A stretch of DNA of 64,000 bases. Origin: Desarmillaria ectypa. Lineage: Eukaryota > Basidiomycota > Agaricomycetes > Agaricales > Physalacriaceae. Positions 34,741 through 46,401 of this stretch are shown here, one piece after another. The notes below the pieces were generated by a model that did not search any database, was not told the origin of the DNA, and saw nothing but the letters and a program-made list of their open reading frames with translations. Where the stretch lies: assembly GCA_030407005.1 (NCBI GenBank), contig JAUDYN010000015.1, forward strand, positions 124,001-188,000, given 5' to 3'. Numbering within the stretch: the first letter of the stretch is position 1; every line of letters starts with the position of its first letter. Made by a program: the position numbers and the translations under genes.

Positions 34741-36050
34741 CAATTCATTGAGTTCAATTGAAAACCCTCTTCAGCTGCTCTAGGTGCCATTTTGGCTAAT
34801 CTAGGAGGAGCCCCTCTCAAGAAGGTTGGAATGGTGCACCTCCTACTAGTGTTCGGATCAGTGATGGTAATAATCTGGCCACCATCTGCTTGATTCCTAA
34901 TAACACTTTCTGTGAGAACATCAAACGGTCGGCCTAGTAGCACTTTATATGCTGGACTAGTGATGATATGTACTTGCAAGTACATGGTTATATCATTAAA
35001 TAGGAATGGGACATTCCTTGCTAGTCCTAAGGTTTTCTCAAGCTGACCATTCGCACTCTGCATATGAATAGTTATGTCAGGATCCCATGCTATTCCTAGC
35101 CTAGTCGCAATGGTACTAGCCATCGATACTATCTGTGAGCCACCATCAACTACACTTTCTTCTTCGCCTGCACCATTAATTAAAGGATAGACAGCTCGCA
35201 GACTAGCTGAGTCTTTGGCAACTATTACCTGCTTAGGCTTTTCTCCTGGTGCTAGTGAATCTAGATACTGTAGATATGGGTCGGTCATAATCAAGGACCC
35301 AGCGGGAATTAAACCCATACTGAATTGCGCTGCCATGAATGTCGCAGATGGCAAATCGGAAATGTCAATCGCATCTGCATTCAAGGACAAGGCCTCATTA
35401 GCTGCGTTTTCTTCATCAATAGACTTGTCAAATGGCAATGGGTCAGACTTGGGTTCTGTCTCCCCCACACTATACATCTGTTCTGTTACTGGCTGAGCCG
35501 AAATTCGTTTCTTAGCCATTAATTTGGCAATTTCTTTTCTTAGAGGCTCAGACAGGTCCATGAGCTCTTCTGCATTCAAGACTATAGGCGTTTTCAATAC
35601 TTTAGATGCGACATCCTGCACTCTACCCTCCTTATGGATGGGTGCCATATGTTTATATGCTGGTGTCTTGGATTCCTCGAATCTCACTTGGTTTTTCTTT
35701 TTGTTTGTGCTATCTGATGGGAGGGGCGCAAAACTTACACTCGGAACTTTTCTAAATGGCAGTTCTCGATGTGGGGCCTCATCCTCATCACTGCTAGCAT
35801 CTTCTACTGTCACCGGTTTCTTACTAGTGGGTTTAATGGTAGGTATTTCCACTACAACCGTCTTACTAGTGGGTACTCGTGGTGCAGGTTCTTCTTTATT
35901 ATATTCATTATATTCATCAGACACTGGTTCAACCACTTTCTTTGCATATTTCTTCGGTTCAGTTCCCTTGGGTCTATTTTTAAAATGGTCCTCCGGCTGT
36001 TTATGGGGAATAGTCATAGGGATTGACGTATTCTTCCCCGTAGCCTTCAT
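34740..36050 (-). CDS. T ORF2: retropepsin-like protease protein (436 aa)
   Basis: It starts with ATG at 36050 overlapping the gag stop (TGATG) and ends at the ATG of pol in the same way. A lysine/acidic-rich N-terminal part precedes a retropepsin-like domain at about residue 300: VVDGGSQIVSM, where DGGS replaces the more usual DSGA/DTGS, then a substrate-flap region and the downstream LLGRPFDVL. It is open throughout. It probably processes Gag and Pol, and may also link to Gag function. Confidence 0.82.
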   Translation of the reverse strand: MKATGKNTSIPMTIPHKQPEDHFKNRPKGTEPKKYAKKVVEPVSDEYNEYNKEEPAPRVPTSKTVVVEIPTIKPTSKKPVTVEDASSDEDEAPHRELPFRKVPSVSFAPLPSDSTNKKKNQVRFEESKTPAYKHMAPIHKEGRVQDVASKVLKTPIVLNAEELMDLSEPLRKEIAKLMAKKRISAQPVTEQMYSVGETEPKSDPLPFDKSIDEENAANEALSLNADAIDISDLPSATFMAAQFSMGLIPAGSLIMTDPYLQYLDSLAPGEKPKQVIVAKDSASLRAVYPLINGAGEEESVVDGGSQIVSMASTIATRLGIAWDPDITIHMQSANGQLEKTLGLARNVPFLFNDITMYLQVHIITSPAYKVLLGRPFDVLTESVIRNQADGGQIITITDPNTSRRCTIPTFLRGAPPRLAKMAPRAAEEGFQLNSMN

Positions 36051-37552
36051 CAGACCCTTTCGAAACCCTGTTGGGAAGACTCACCACTGCTAGCATGCGT
36101 GGCAACATACTGACTATCAAAATTTTGGTCACTAGCCGCAGTCTGACTACTGGCCTGGTTGAATAGCGACTTCATTTGATTCAAGAAAACATTAGGATCA
36201 AATGATTGATTCAATGTTTGACTACTTGTAGATGGAACAGGTGTTTGTAACAACTGAGGCTGAACAGTAGATTGAACAGGCGTTGAAACATGAGTGCTAG
36301 TCTGCCAATACTGCAGGTCTTGACGAAGTCTATCGATCACTTCATCCCTAGCGTCTCGTGGCCTATTGGCATACAAAGAAGTGTTATCAGGTAGGCTGAC
36401 ATTAAATATTCCAGCCGGCCCACTGACATCCTCCCAGAACATCTGTTCTTGCTTCTTATTCAACATTGCTAGCATTCGATCCATTGGACAGAGGTGCGCT
36501 GGTTCGTGTGGGATTGGATTACCATCGGCCATCATGAACTTGCGGTCGACAAACTTCAACAATCCTTCTGCTAAGTGCTTCTGGACATTCTGGCAATCTC
36601 TTACGTAGTGCCCAGGTTTCCAGTCGTACCAGCAGTTGTCAGAAGGGCCTGCTCCTGGGTGTTCATTCTGTGGTCGTGATTGCCTTGGCAAGGAGCTATT
36701 ATTTCCACCTTGTTGAAAGGCTTTCAATATTTGTTCTTGGCGCTCCTTTGCCTGTTTCTCACTCACGTCAATGCGATCGAGTAAAGTAGCTACTTGCTGC
36801 TTTACTTCTTCAAATTCTGCCTTGAATCCAGAACCACTAATGGCTCCAGTAGATGATATACTTCCACTAGTCGCCAACAGAAGGTAACTAGTGGAGCTGT
36901 TGAGAGCAATATCATCAGCTTCAGCAACAACCTCATCGAGGGTGTGCATATCTTCCCGTCTTTTCATGGGTCTTGCAGCAACCGGTGCAGTAGAACTACT
37001 GACACCAGCAGCAACAGCAGGTGCACTTGTCATGCTTTTGAATCCACGCTTGATACTCAATCGCAATGCGATGTTTTCTCTAAACGCGGGAGACAACGAC
37101 TCAGTGAATTTCTCCACTAGTTCTCGATTCGTGACTAGCACAGGAGGTTTCTGCAGCTTCTTAGCTTCGGTCAAGAATCTACGCTTGAACTTCAGATACG
37201 ACTCGCGCTCGTCAGCCCCAAGGTTTGAGAACTTTCGCGATATACGCGTGAGCCTCTCCCAAGTGCCTGTCTCTGCGTCTGCCGCCTCTGGATAGTTTTT
37301 CAAGATAGCTTCCTTGAATTCGTCGAAGGTGCCACTATCATACTCCTCTAGGGTTTGCCATTCTTCTTCGGTACGTGCATCCGTATACCTTACTAGCTTC
37401 TTCTTCTTCTCGTCGTCGTCGGTGATGCTGTAGTCAGAGAATAAATCCTCCATTTGCCCAAGGAAATGATGCAAGTTCTCTGGTTCTTCACTATCAAACT
37501 TGGGCGCGTCCCTAGACGTTGGTCTAGGCATCTTTTGGTTGTTAGTCGACAT
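36050..37552 (-). CDS. T gag (about 500 aa)
   Basis: The first ATG is at 37552 (MSTNNQKMPRP), followed by FDSEEPENLHHFLGQMEDLF, a typical start of basidiomycete Gypsy Gag. The frame stays open upstream for about 128 codons without an ATG. Near residue 305 the zinc knuckle reads CWYDWKPGHYVRDC, with aspartate at the usual second cysteine. The C-terminal part is glutamine/serine-rich. The stop overlaps the next ATG (TGATG), suggesting coupled reinitiation. No disabling change was seen. Confidence 0.82.
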   Translation of the reverse strand: MSTNNQKMPRPTSRDAPKFDSEEPENLHHFLGQMEDLFSDYSITDDDEKKKKLVRYTDARTEEEWQTLEEYDSGTFDEFKEAILKNYPEAADAETGTWERLTRISRKFSNLGADERESYLKFKRRFLTEAKKLQKPPVLVTNRELVEKFTESLSPAFRENIALRLSIKRGFKSMTSAPAVAAGVSSSTAPVAARPMKRREDMHTLDEVVAEADDIALNSSTSYLLLATSGSISSTGAISGSGFKAEFEEVKQQVATLLDRIDVSEKQAKERQEQILKAFQQGGNNSSLPRQSRPQNEHPGAGPSDNCWYDWKPGHYVRDCQNVQKHLAEGLLKFVDRKFMMADGNPIPHEPAHLCPMDRMLAMLNKKQEQMFWEDVSGPAGIFNVSLPDNTSLYANRPRDARDEVIDRLRQDLQYWQTSTHVSTPVQSTVQPQLLQTPVPSTSSQTLNQSFDPNVFLNQMKSLFNQASSQTAASDQNFDSQYVATHASSGESSQQGFERV

Positions 37553-38045
37553 GGACGGTCTACTAACGGTTTGAATGGACTGTGAGTTCGTTTGTCCAGG
37601 TACTAGTGATATTCTATCTTCACTAGGGAAGGAAGGTCTTGGCCTTAGGCGTGGTGCGATGGGTCTAGTCTGTTGAACTGTTAAGTTCGCGTTGATTCGC
37701 TGCGCTGTCCTAGCTTGTGAGCTATTGGGCGGTGCAGTTGCACTTCGTTTCTGCTTTAACAAGTCATAGTTAGACGGAGATCCAACACCAGCAGCTCGTG
37801 AATTGGCTGTTGATCTTCCTCTTGGTCTCGAGGTAGCACTATTAGGTGCTAGCCTTGAAGACGATGCTCGTGCGGGCTCTGTAGTTCTAGCTTTGCCCTT
37901 CGCTTTCGCTGAGGCTTGGTTAGACAGATTGCGTACAAGCTACTAGGTTTGAACAGTAGTTTATTTAACAAGACTAGTGTCAAATAAGCGTCTTTTATTC
38001 AACAGGATTATCAAGTCTGAAACCCCCCCCACGGTGGGCTCCAGA
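37553..38045 (-). other. T leader and primer-binding site
   Basis: On the minus strand the LTR is followed by TC, then TGGAGCCCACCGT (38043-38031), a tRNA-type PBS starting TGG; the tRNA was not identified. A run of eight G follows. An open frame without ATG joins gag from about 37937, so a non-AUG start is possible. Confidence 0.65.
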
Positions 38046-39504
38046 TGATGTGCTTGGTAACGGCGAGTGACAAAAGAATTAGGGAATGGCAATGAACACC
38101 AATCACACTAAACCTCTTACTACTCTACACTTAATCACCAATATTGAATTCGGGCGGTTTCGAGTACGATGGAAGCACTCTGCAGACTTCAATAATCAAG
38201 TACAATTGTCTTTAAGACATTTTATTCGTTACTAGTGAGTTTATACAAAGTACTACTCGTACTAGTGGGGTGGGTAAGACACAATTAGATAAGAGTGACT
38301 TGGTTTGAGCTACTGCGCTCGTTCTGACTGAAACGGCTTCAGGCTGGTGGCGCTCTTGGCCCTATACTGCTTCCTACAAGTGATAAACACTTGACCAGTC
38401 GCACTCTTGGCTGACTAGTGGCGCTCTTGGCCTAAGAATAAACTGATGGCACTCTTGGCCCTATACTGCTTCCTACAAGTGATAAACACTTGACTAGCCA
38501 CACTCTTGGCTAACTAGTGGCACTCTTGGCCTAAGAATAAACTATAACTCCGAGAACTTTGCTTGAACTAACTTCAAAACACTCCGGACCTTTGCAGGAC
38601 ACAACAGTGACTCTAATGGACTTCAATTCAATGCAATTCTATGGGTGACTTAGCGACTATTAATCACTTCGTCGAGGTCAAGCACAAAAGCCTTTAATTG
38701 GGGACACCAGTTACTACCAGTGAGGGCTCAACTGCGGGGATGGCTTGCCTGCTTTGCACGAGTGCCCATCCCACTACTTATATACTACTGAGGCAAAACT
38801 ATAAATATTATCTGGGTATAGGGTATATTGGTAAGGATTTCTTGGCTAGTCACGAATAATGGTGAATAATCACACAATAGTCGGTCTAGTCTGTTTTCTT
38901 TTCAAATATTCGGTCTAGAGACTCCACAGTTGGTCTTTCCGCACCCTTGGCACAACTACATGCCCTAGTAATGCGGTTATATGGATATCCGGATATTGGT
39001 GCCTGTAACAGCTATCCGATCATGATTGAGGGTGCAGTCCAGCTCCACTAGCATTGATCATAAGAGATCTATATCGAAATAGTCCGATCTGGGCTCAAGG
39101 TTAATCCATTCCTAATTTATTTCTAAGTCCTGTTTCAAGATTGCCATGTGACTAGTTATCCTGACTTAGGCGTTTATGCCCAGTCTGGGCTGCTAGTGAC
39201 AGAACTTGATGAGATCTGTGTACTCTGCTCCTGGTTTTGGTGTGCTAGTAGCATCCTTCGTTTGCTAGTGGCTGTATTTCACTTAGTCCTGCTAGCATTT
39301 GAGTTACTAGTCTGGCCAGCTGGTAGATTTAACCCACTAATGGTGTTGCATCTAAGTCCTGGCTCTACCAGTTGCTTACTGCTTTTAACTATCAGCTTGA
39401 AGCCTCAGCTATAGTCCTCTATGTATCACTAGTATAGGATAGATGTGCAATAGTATTGTTACAAAATCGCAAAATCTAGGTGTGAATGCATAGACGGCAT
39501 ATCA
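38046..39504 (-). repeat. T 5' LTR (1459 bp)
   Basis: Same ends as the 3' LTR but without the 248-bp duplication. It has two copies of the ~97-bp unit that S2 and S3 have once. Confidence 0.93.
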
Positions 39505-39508
39505 CCGC

Positions 39509-42500
39509 CAGGGTCAGCAGAGGACCAGGACAGTGCCTCTAACCAAGGCCAGGACCGACGACCCAGACAAACCAGTCCGGGGAGTGGAAAACTTGATGAA
39601 GCTGAGTACCAAACCGGGCTGGCAAGTCAAAGGGTCGACAACCATGTGAAGGTCGCCTTAGGCACTAGCTGGGAGTCAATGACCAAGGAATTTCAAACTC
39701 TGTCGCGAGTGGTGCCGGCCAAGGAAAAGGGACAGGATCCCGCTAGCGCCCAGGCAGTAAAAAGGGGGCATTCCAGCAGAACTACTGTCGTTGAAGTACC
39801 CGACGAAGAAGACGACATGGCTTTTAGGATGTGGCAAGTCAGCCAATCCAAAGCCAGTACCCCGATATCTAGAACACCAGAAACACAGACCATTGACCTT
39901 CCGAATGCAAGGGGAAGTATCGAACCTGACACCTATCCTAACAAGGGGGTATCAAACACTTCTGAATGTACAGGGAAGCAAGACAAGTCTTCTGAATGTA
40001 TGGGGAAGCAGGACGGATTCCAATGGTTCAAACCATTCAGAATTGACTGGACGCTGCATGCAATATGCGACTCCAAGAACTTGGCAAATGCCAAAGCGGT
40101 TCTCTCCATCTGGGTACACCCCAAACAACTTGGAGAAATCGATAACGAGCTTATTCAAAGCTTACAGATGGGAGGGAGCATTGCCCGAGAACAGCTCTAT
40201 GAATTACACAAACCAATTTGTTATATTCGTGGCACCAAGAGTTCCGGACGGGACTTCTTGGTAGACATCCAACTTTCCCCATGTACCAGGAAAAAGATAT
40301 TGACAACCCGAGCATTGTTGGATAGTGGCTGCACAGGCAGCTCTATCAATCGAACTTACATCCAGCAACATCGATTGGACACCAGGAAGGCCGCAGCCCC
40401 TATACCGGTCTATAATGCCAACAGAATGCGCAATAAAGCAGGGGACATCACCGAGTTTGTAGAACTTCGGATGATGATTGGAGGACATAGCGAGCGCATT
40501 GACCTCGTGGTCACAGACCTTGGTTCCAAGACCATATATTTGGGACACGACTGGCTTAAACGCCACAATCCCTTCGTCAACTGGAAGGTGGGGACCTTGA
40601 CATTCGGATGATGTCATTGCATCCAAAATTACTTTGCCTTATCCGACACAGACAAAGAAGACCGATGGGACGAAGAGCTTGAGGAAGGAGAAAGTATTCT
40701 TGCCATCAATATGCAAGAGGAAATCATCCTTCATGCCGTCCATCATGCGAACGAGTTGGCTGCAGCCACCAACATGGAAAAACCGAAACAGATGTTTGAG
40801 GAGCTCGTGCCTCCTCAGTATCAAAGCTTTAGAGATTTATTCTCTAAGGAAAGCTTTGACAAATTACCAGAGAGAAGACCCTGGGACCACGCAATCAAGC
40901 TGGTTCCTAACTTGAAATCTACCTTGGATTGTAAGGTGTATCTGCTCAATCGCACTGAGCAGGAACAATTGGACAAGTTCTTGGATGAGAACTTAGACTC
41001 GGGACGAATTCGCCCCTTGAAATCCCCCTTCGCCTCTCCTTTCTTCTTTGTCAAGAAAAAGGACAGCTCCCTACGACCAGTTCAAGACTACTGGAAGTTG
41101 AACGAAATGATGATCAAGAATTGTTACCCCCTTCCACTCATTTCCGAGCTAATCGACAAATTATGGGGAGCCAAGTACTTCTCCAAGTTGGACGTATGAT
41201 GGGGATACAACAATGTCCATATTAGAGACGGAGACGAAGAAAAAGCAGCGTTTAGAACTAACTGAGGACTCTTTGAGCCTACGGTTATGTTCTTCAGACT
41301 CACCAATTCACCAGCCATGTTCCAGTGGATGATGAACGACATATTTAAGGATTTGATCGCTGGAGGAAAAGTCACTATTTACCTCGATGACATACTCATT
41401 TTCACCAAATCCTTGTCAGAACACCGGAATGTAGTACGACAAGTACTCCAAAGACTTCGAGAGAACAAGTTGTTCCTCAAAGCAGAAAAATGCGAGTTCG
41501 AGGTACTCGAAACCGAATACCTAGGGGTTATCATCAGCGAAGATGCCATTCGCATGGACCCAGTCAAGATAGTGGGGATAATAGAATGGCCAACCCCGAC
41601 AAAGAAGAAGGAACTACAGTCCTTCTTAGGATTCACGAACTTCTACCGAAAGTTCATCAAGGACTACTCCAAGATAGTGCATCCCCTTACCCAGTTAACT
41701 GGAAAAGTAGACTGGATGTGGGGACCCAAACAAGAACAAGTGTTTAATCAACTCAAGAAGCTGATGACGACAAACGTAGTTCTTACAATTCCTTTGGATG
41801 ATGGGAAGTTCCGAGTAGAGGCCGATGCCAGTGACGGAGCCATCGGCGCTGTCCTCAGTCAAGAAAAGGAAGGCAAATGGAGGCCAATTGCCTTCATGTC
41901 TAAAGCGCTCACCATCACTGAGCATAACTATGAAATCTATGATAAAGAGTTGCTAGCAATCATGCTGGCATTAGAAGAGTGGCGCCATTACCTCATGGGC
42001 ACTAAAGAAACCATTGAGATCTGGACTGACCATCAGAATCTCCAGTACTTTCAGAAACCCCAGAAGTTAAATCGCTGACAAGCTCAGTGGGTCACTGAGC
42101 TAGCGGAGTACCACTTTATCCTTCAACATAAAGCTGGAACCACTAATCAGAAGGCCGATCTTCTCAGTAGATGAGACAATCATGATCAGGGAAAAGAAGA
42201 CAACCAAGACATTGTCATCTTATCTCCAGAACACTTCCAAGTGTTGGTATTACCAATGGCTGAAGAAAGGATCATGCGTATAAAAGATGCAACCAAACAA
42301 AAAGACCAATGGGACCAGGGGATAGAGAAATCCCTCAATCATGAACGAGGAATCACCCAGGAAAACAAAGTCCTATGGTACGACGGGCGAGTCTACATTC
42401 CCAACGACTCAATATTACGCGGTGAGATCATCGCACAATTCCATGACCACATCACCGCTGGACACCCTGGAATCACAAAAACCAAGGAACTCATACTTCG

Positions 42501-43087
42501 TGAGTATTGGTGGCCGAAGATGAAGAAGGACGTCGAGTCATACATCAAAGGATGTGAGACTTGCCAACGAACAAAGAGCAATATGCAGGCCAAGGCTGCC
42601 CCTCTTCACCCCAACGCAATACCCGATGCACCCTGGACACATATCTCAGTCGATATGGTCACTGGACTCCCCGAGTCAGATGGGTTTGATGCTCTACTGG
42701 TCATTGTAGATCATTTCTCCAAGAACATCCTCTTGGTTCCATGCAATGAGGAGTTATCAGCAGAAGGATGGGCATTAATACTTCACAACCAAGTATATGC
42801 AAAACATGGAATGCCGCAAGTGGTTATCTCTGACAGAGGACCCTAATTTGTCTCAGCATTCATGAAAGAACTCTATCGAATGCTGAACATCACCCAAAAC
42901 ATGTCCATGGCATATCACCCACAGACAGATGGACAGACAGAGAGAGTCAACCAGGAGGTCGAGAAATACCTTCGCATCTTTGTCAATCACCGACAGACCG
43001 ACTGGGTAGCATGGCTACCACTCGCCGAATTTGCCCATAACAACCGAGTCCATTCGGCCATGGGCAAAAGTCCCTTCATGGTCCTAT
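39509..43087 (+). pseudogene. E1 pol: protease, RT, RNase H and most of integrase (broken)
   Basis: In order: a linker with VKRGHSSRTTVVEVPDEEDD, the protease active site DSGCTGSS (~40320), and a Gypsy RT with [10 protein letters not shown] and the YLDD motif (~41383). RNase H follows (VEADASDGAIGAVLSQ, ~41820), then the integrase H2C2 finger (~42440-42570) and the DDE core with VDMVTGLP and AYHPQTDGQTERVNQE. All pieces share one frame. It is broken only by substitutions to stops, for example TGA 40609-40611 (CAA in E2), TGA after LDV near 41197, and TAA near 42844. S2 interrupts it at 43091. Confidence 0.9.
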
Positions 43088-43091
43088 ACGG

Positions 43092-44451
43092 TGATATGCC
43101 ATCTACGCATTCACACCTAGATTTTGCGATTTTGTAACAATACTATTGCACATCTATCCTATACTAGTGATACATAGAGGACTATAGCTGAGGCTTCAAG
43201 CTGATAGTTAAAAGCAGTAAGCAACTGGTAGAGCCAGGACTTAGATGCAACACCATTAGTGGGTTAAATCTACCAGCCGGCCAGACTAGTAACTCGAATG
43301 CTAGCAGGACTAAGTGAAATACAGCCACTAGCAAACGAAGGATGCTACTAGCACACAAAAACCAGGAGCAGAGTACACAGATCTCGTCAAGTTCTGTCAC
43401 TAGCAGCCCAGACTGGGCATAAACGCCTAAGTCAGAATAACTAGTCACATGGCAATCTTGAAACAGGACTTAGAAATAAATTAGGAATAGATTAACCTTG
43501 AGCCCAGATCTGACTATTTCAATATAGATCTCTTATGATCGATGCTAGTGGAGCTGGACTGCACCCTTGATCATGATCGGATAGCTGTTACAGGCACCAA
43601 TATCCAGATATCCATATAACCGCATTACTAGGGCCTGTAGTTGTGCCAAGGGTGCGGAAAGACCAACTGTGGAGTCTCTAGACCGAATATTTGAAAAGAA
43701 AACAGACTAGACCGACTATTGTGTGATTATTCACCATTATTCGTGACTAGCCAAGAAATCCTTACCAATATACCCTATACCCAGATGATATTTATAGTTT
43801 TGCCTCAGTAGTATATAAGTAGTGGGATGGGCACTCGTGCAAAGCAGGCAAGCCATCCCCGCAGTTGAGCCCTCACTGGTAGTAACTGGTGTCCCCAATC
43901 AAGGGCTTTTGTGCTTAACCTCGATGAAGTGATTAATAGTCACTAAGTCACCCATAGAATTGCATTGAATTGAAGTCCATTAGAGTCACTGTTGTGTCCT
44001 GCAAAGGTCCGGAGTGTTTTGAAGTTAGTTCAAGCAAAGTTCTTGGAGTTATAGTTTATTCTTAGGCCAAGAGTGCCACTAGTTAGCCAAGAGTGCAGCT
44101 AGTCAAGTGTTTATCACTTGTAGGAAGCAGTATAGGGCCAAGTGTACCACCAGCCTGAAGCCGTTTCAGTCAGAACGAGCACAGTAGCTCAAACCAAGTC
44201 ACTCTTATCCAATTGTGTCTTACCCATCCCACTAGTATGAGTAGTACTTTGTATAAACTCACTAGTAATGAATAAAATGTCTTTAAGACAATTGTATTTG
44301 ATTATTGAAGTCTGCAGAGTGCTTCCATCGTACTTGAAACCGCCCGAATTCAATATTGGTGATTAAGTGTAGAGTAGTAAGAGGTTTAGTGTGATTGGTG
44401 TTCATTGCCATTCCCTAATTCTTTTGTCACTCGCCATTACCAAGCACATCA
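43092..44451 (+). repeat. S2: solo LTR of the T family (1360 bp)
   Basis: TGATATGCC...GCACATCA with target duplication ACGG (43088-43091 and 44452-44455), in the E1 integrase. It has one copy each of the 97-bp and 248-bp units. Removing 1364 bp restores the pol frame. Confidence 0.93.
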
Positions 44452-44455
44452 ACGG

Positions 44456-45305
44456 ATGAAACCCCTGACTCATTCCTGAGTCAATACAGAAAACCAGCTT
44501 CGCAAACCCTGCAGCTGTCGACTTCATGGAAACTATGGCCAAGGTCTATAAGGAGGTCCATGAAGCATTGGAAAAGGCTGCGGCACAAATGAAAGCGCAA
44601 TATGATAAGAAGAAGCAGACTCAAAGAGAGTACCGAATTGGGGATAAGGTATGGCTGGACACCGCCAACCTTCATCTTCCATGACCAAAGAAGAAGCTCG
44701 ATGATAAATGAATGGGACCGTTCGAAATCATTGAAAAATCAGGAGTAGCAGCATACAAGTTAAAGCTGCTGCCACATTGGAAGATCCATCCCTGGTTCAA
44801 TGAGAAGCTGTTGACTCCATACGTCTCACCTTCATTTACGAACCAAGAACAACCGCCGCCTTCTCCTCCAGACCTCGTCGACAGTCAAGAAGAATACGAA
44901 ATAGAAGAAGTCTTGGATTCGCACACCAGAAAGGTACAATCCAAGTGAGGACAGCCATCTAGGGAAGTCACGGACTACCTAGTCAAATGGAAGGGATGGA
45001 CTCGTGAGCACAACTCATGGGTTCGAGAGAACAAGATGACGAACGCATTGGAAGCAATCCAAGAGTATCAGGCTAGCATAAACTGTGCCATATACACTCC
45101 AAAAATCGCAACCAGAAAGATAGTGGTCAAGATACTGGACCACAAATACTCGGAACACGGCGATGTAGCCTACCTCGCTAAAAGAAAAGACGGACGTATC
45201 AAATGGATTATCAATCCAGATGAAGAAATATGGAAAAACTTGATTGATCAGTACTGGATCAGTCAAATCGCAACACAGTTCGACACTCCTTTGGAAGAGC
45301 CTTAG
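44456..45305 (+). pseudogene. E1 pol 3' end: integrase C-terminus, chromodomain and second chromo-like segment
   Basis: The GPFEIIEK and KIHPWFNEKLLTPY region is followed by a chromodomain (DYLVKWKGW...NSWV...EAIQEY, ~44960-45070). A further segment has KILDHKYSEHGDVAYLAKR, then IKWI and LIDQYW (~45120-45260). Stops TGA 44459-44461 and others break it. The native stop is TAG 45303-45305. The polypurine stretch AACAAGGGGGTAA abuts the 3' LTR. Confidence 0.85.
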
Positions 45306-45337
45306 CAGTCAGGATGACTGCTTTAACAAGGGGGTAA

Positions 45338-45760
45338 TGTTATGATTTTTCCGTTATCTTATCTTATCCGAGTCATATCCATGACTCATCCATCTAATCT
45401 AGCCCAGAAACCGACTCGTATCCAGCTATTTGCCAGCTACAACCCTCATTCTCACCATCTGTCACCCCAGATGCTTTCTATTGGTTCTATGATCCTCCTG
45501 GATCGTCCAACTTTGACACCGTTTGTGCATGGACCGTAGTGTTTCATCTAATTATAACGCCGTAGAAATACTATATAAACAGAGTAAACTAGACAGTTGT
45601 ACTCTATCTCTTGTTTAAATTAAAACCATATACTTCTTGTTTGCACAACACAGAAGGCTATTGGCTTCGTTCTCTCAATTGGGTGATCGTTCGAATGCGT
45701 AATGGCCTAGAGGGAATCAGCTGACTGCCCCAAGTCACGTGCCCAAGTTGGTACATAACA
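45338..45760 (+). repeat. E1 3' LTR
   Basis: Pairs with 23220-23642 and is followed by the TTTAT duplication. Confidence 0.95.
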
Positions 45761-45918
45761 TTTATCAGATACTTCAATGATAGTGGTGGTTCTGTTGGAG
45801 TGCCCCCTCTTTACCACCTGGGTGCTAGCAGATTCCTGTACTATGGCTGTTGTGAGTGCTACCAGTGATGGGCGATAAGCAGTTGCACTCTGATCTCTGG
45901 GGATATTAACTGGCAAAG
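45761..45918 (-). pseudogene. 158-bp island of element O between E1 and E2
   Basis: On the minus strand it encodes VNIPRDQS...STQVVKRGHSNRTTTIIEVSDK, matching E1 at ~39750-39815. It joins 54488 leftwards and 23219 rightwards once E2 and E1 are removed. Confidence 0.92.
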
Positions 45919-46340
45919 TGTTACGATTTTTCCATTGTCTTATCTTATCTGAGTCATATCCATGACTCAGCCATCTAATCTATCCAGAAACTGACTCGTA
46001 TCCAGCTACTCGCTGGCTACTACTCTCGTTCTCACCATCTGTCACCCCAGACACTTTTCATTGGTTCTATGATCCTCCCGGATTGTCCTACTTCAACACC
46101 ATTTGTGCATGGACTGTAGTGTTTCATCTAATTATAATGCCATAGAAATACTATATAAACGGAGTAAACTAGACCATTGTACTCTATCTCTTGTTTAAAT
46201 TACAACCATATACTTCTTGTCTACACAACACAGAAGGTCCTAAGCTCCTATCTCTCACTTTGGGTGATCGTTCGAATGCGTAATGGCCCAGAGAGATCAG
46301 CTGATGACCCCAAGTCATGTGTCTAAGTCAGTGCCTAACA
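45919..46340 (+). repeat. E2 5' LTR with promoter and self-primer
   Basis: TATATAAA at 46152-46159; TATCTCTTGTTTAA at 46185-46198 is the complement of the adjacent primer site TTAAACAAGAGATA at 46341-46354. Confidence 0.93.
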
Positions 46341-46401
46341 TTAAACAAGAGATATATCCTTCCTTGCTTCTTCAATGCTAGCCGTCTAGAAGCACTTCTT
46401 C

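Larger units (their letters stand above)
28540..39504 (-). mobile_element. Element T: nearly intact Gypsy LTR retrotransposon nested in E1
   Basis: LTRs at 38046-39504 (5', minus strand) and 28540-30246 (3'), duplication CCGC at 28536-28539 and 39505-39508. A PBS at 38031-38043 and a polypurine tract at 30247-30254 fit the minus orientation. Three ORFs follow in order: gag 37552-36050, protease ORF 36050-34740 and RT-RNase H-integrase 34740-30634. The only coding lesion seen is TGA 33799-33801. No chromodomain was found. It differs from the E family by 4-bp rather than 5-bp target duplications, long LTRs and a tRNA-type PBS. Confidence 0.94.
23220..45760 (+). mobile_element. Element E1: chromodomain Gypsy element nested in O and itself carrying three insertions
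   Basis: Two 423-bp LTRs (23220-23642 and 45338-45760) with ends TGTTATG...CATAACA are flanked by the duplication TTTAT (23215-23219 and 45761-45765). E1 entered the O coding sequence between EVSDK and EDDMAF, which rejoin once E1 is removed. E1 contains S1 (26680-28386), T (28540-39504) and S2 (43092-44451). When these and one 4-bp target copy each are removed, pol returns to a single frame from the gag stop to TAG 45303-45305. Confidence 0.95.
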
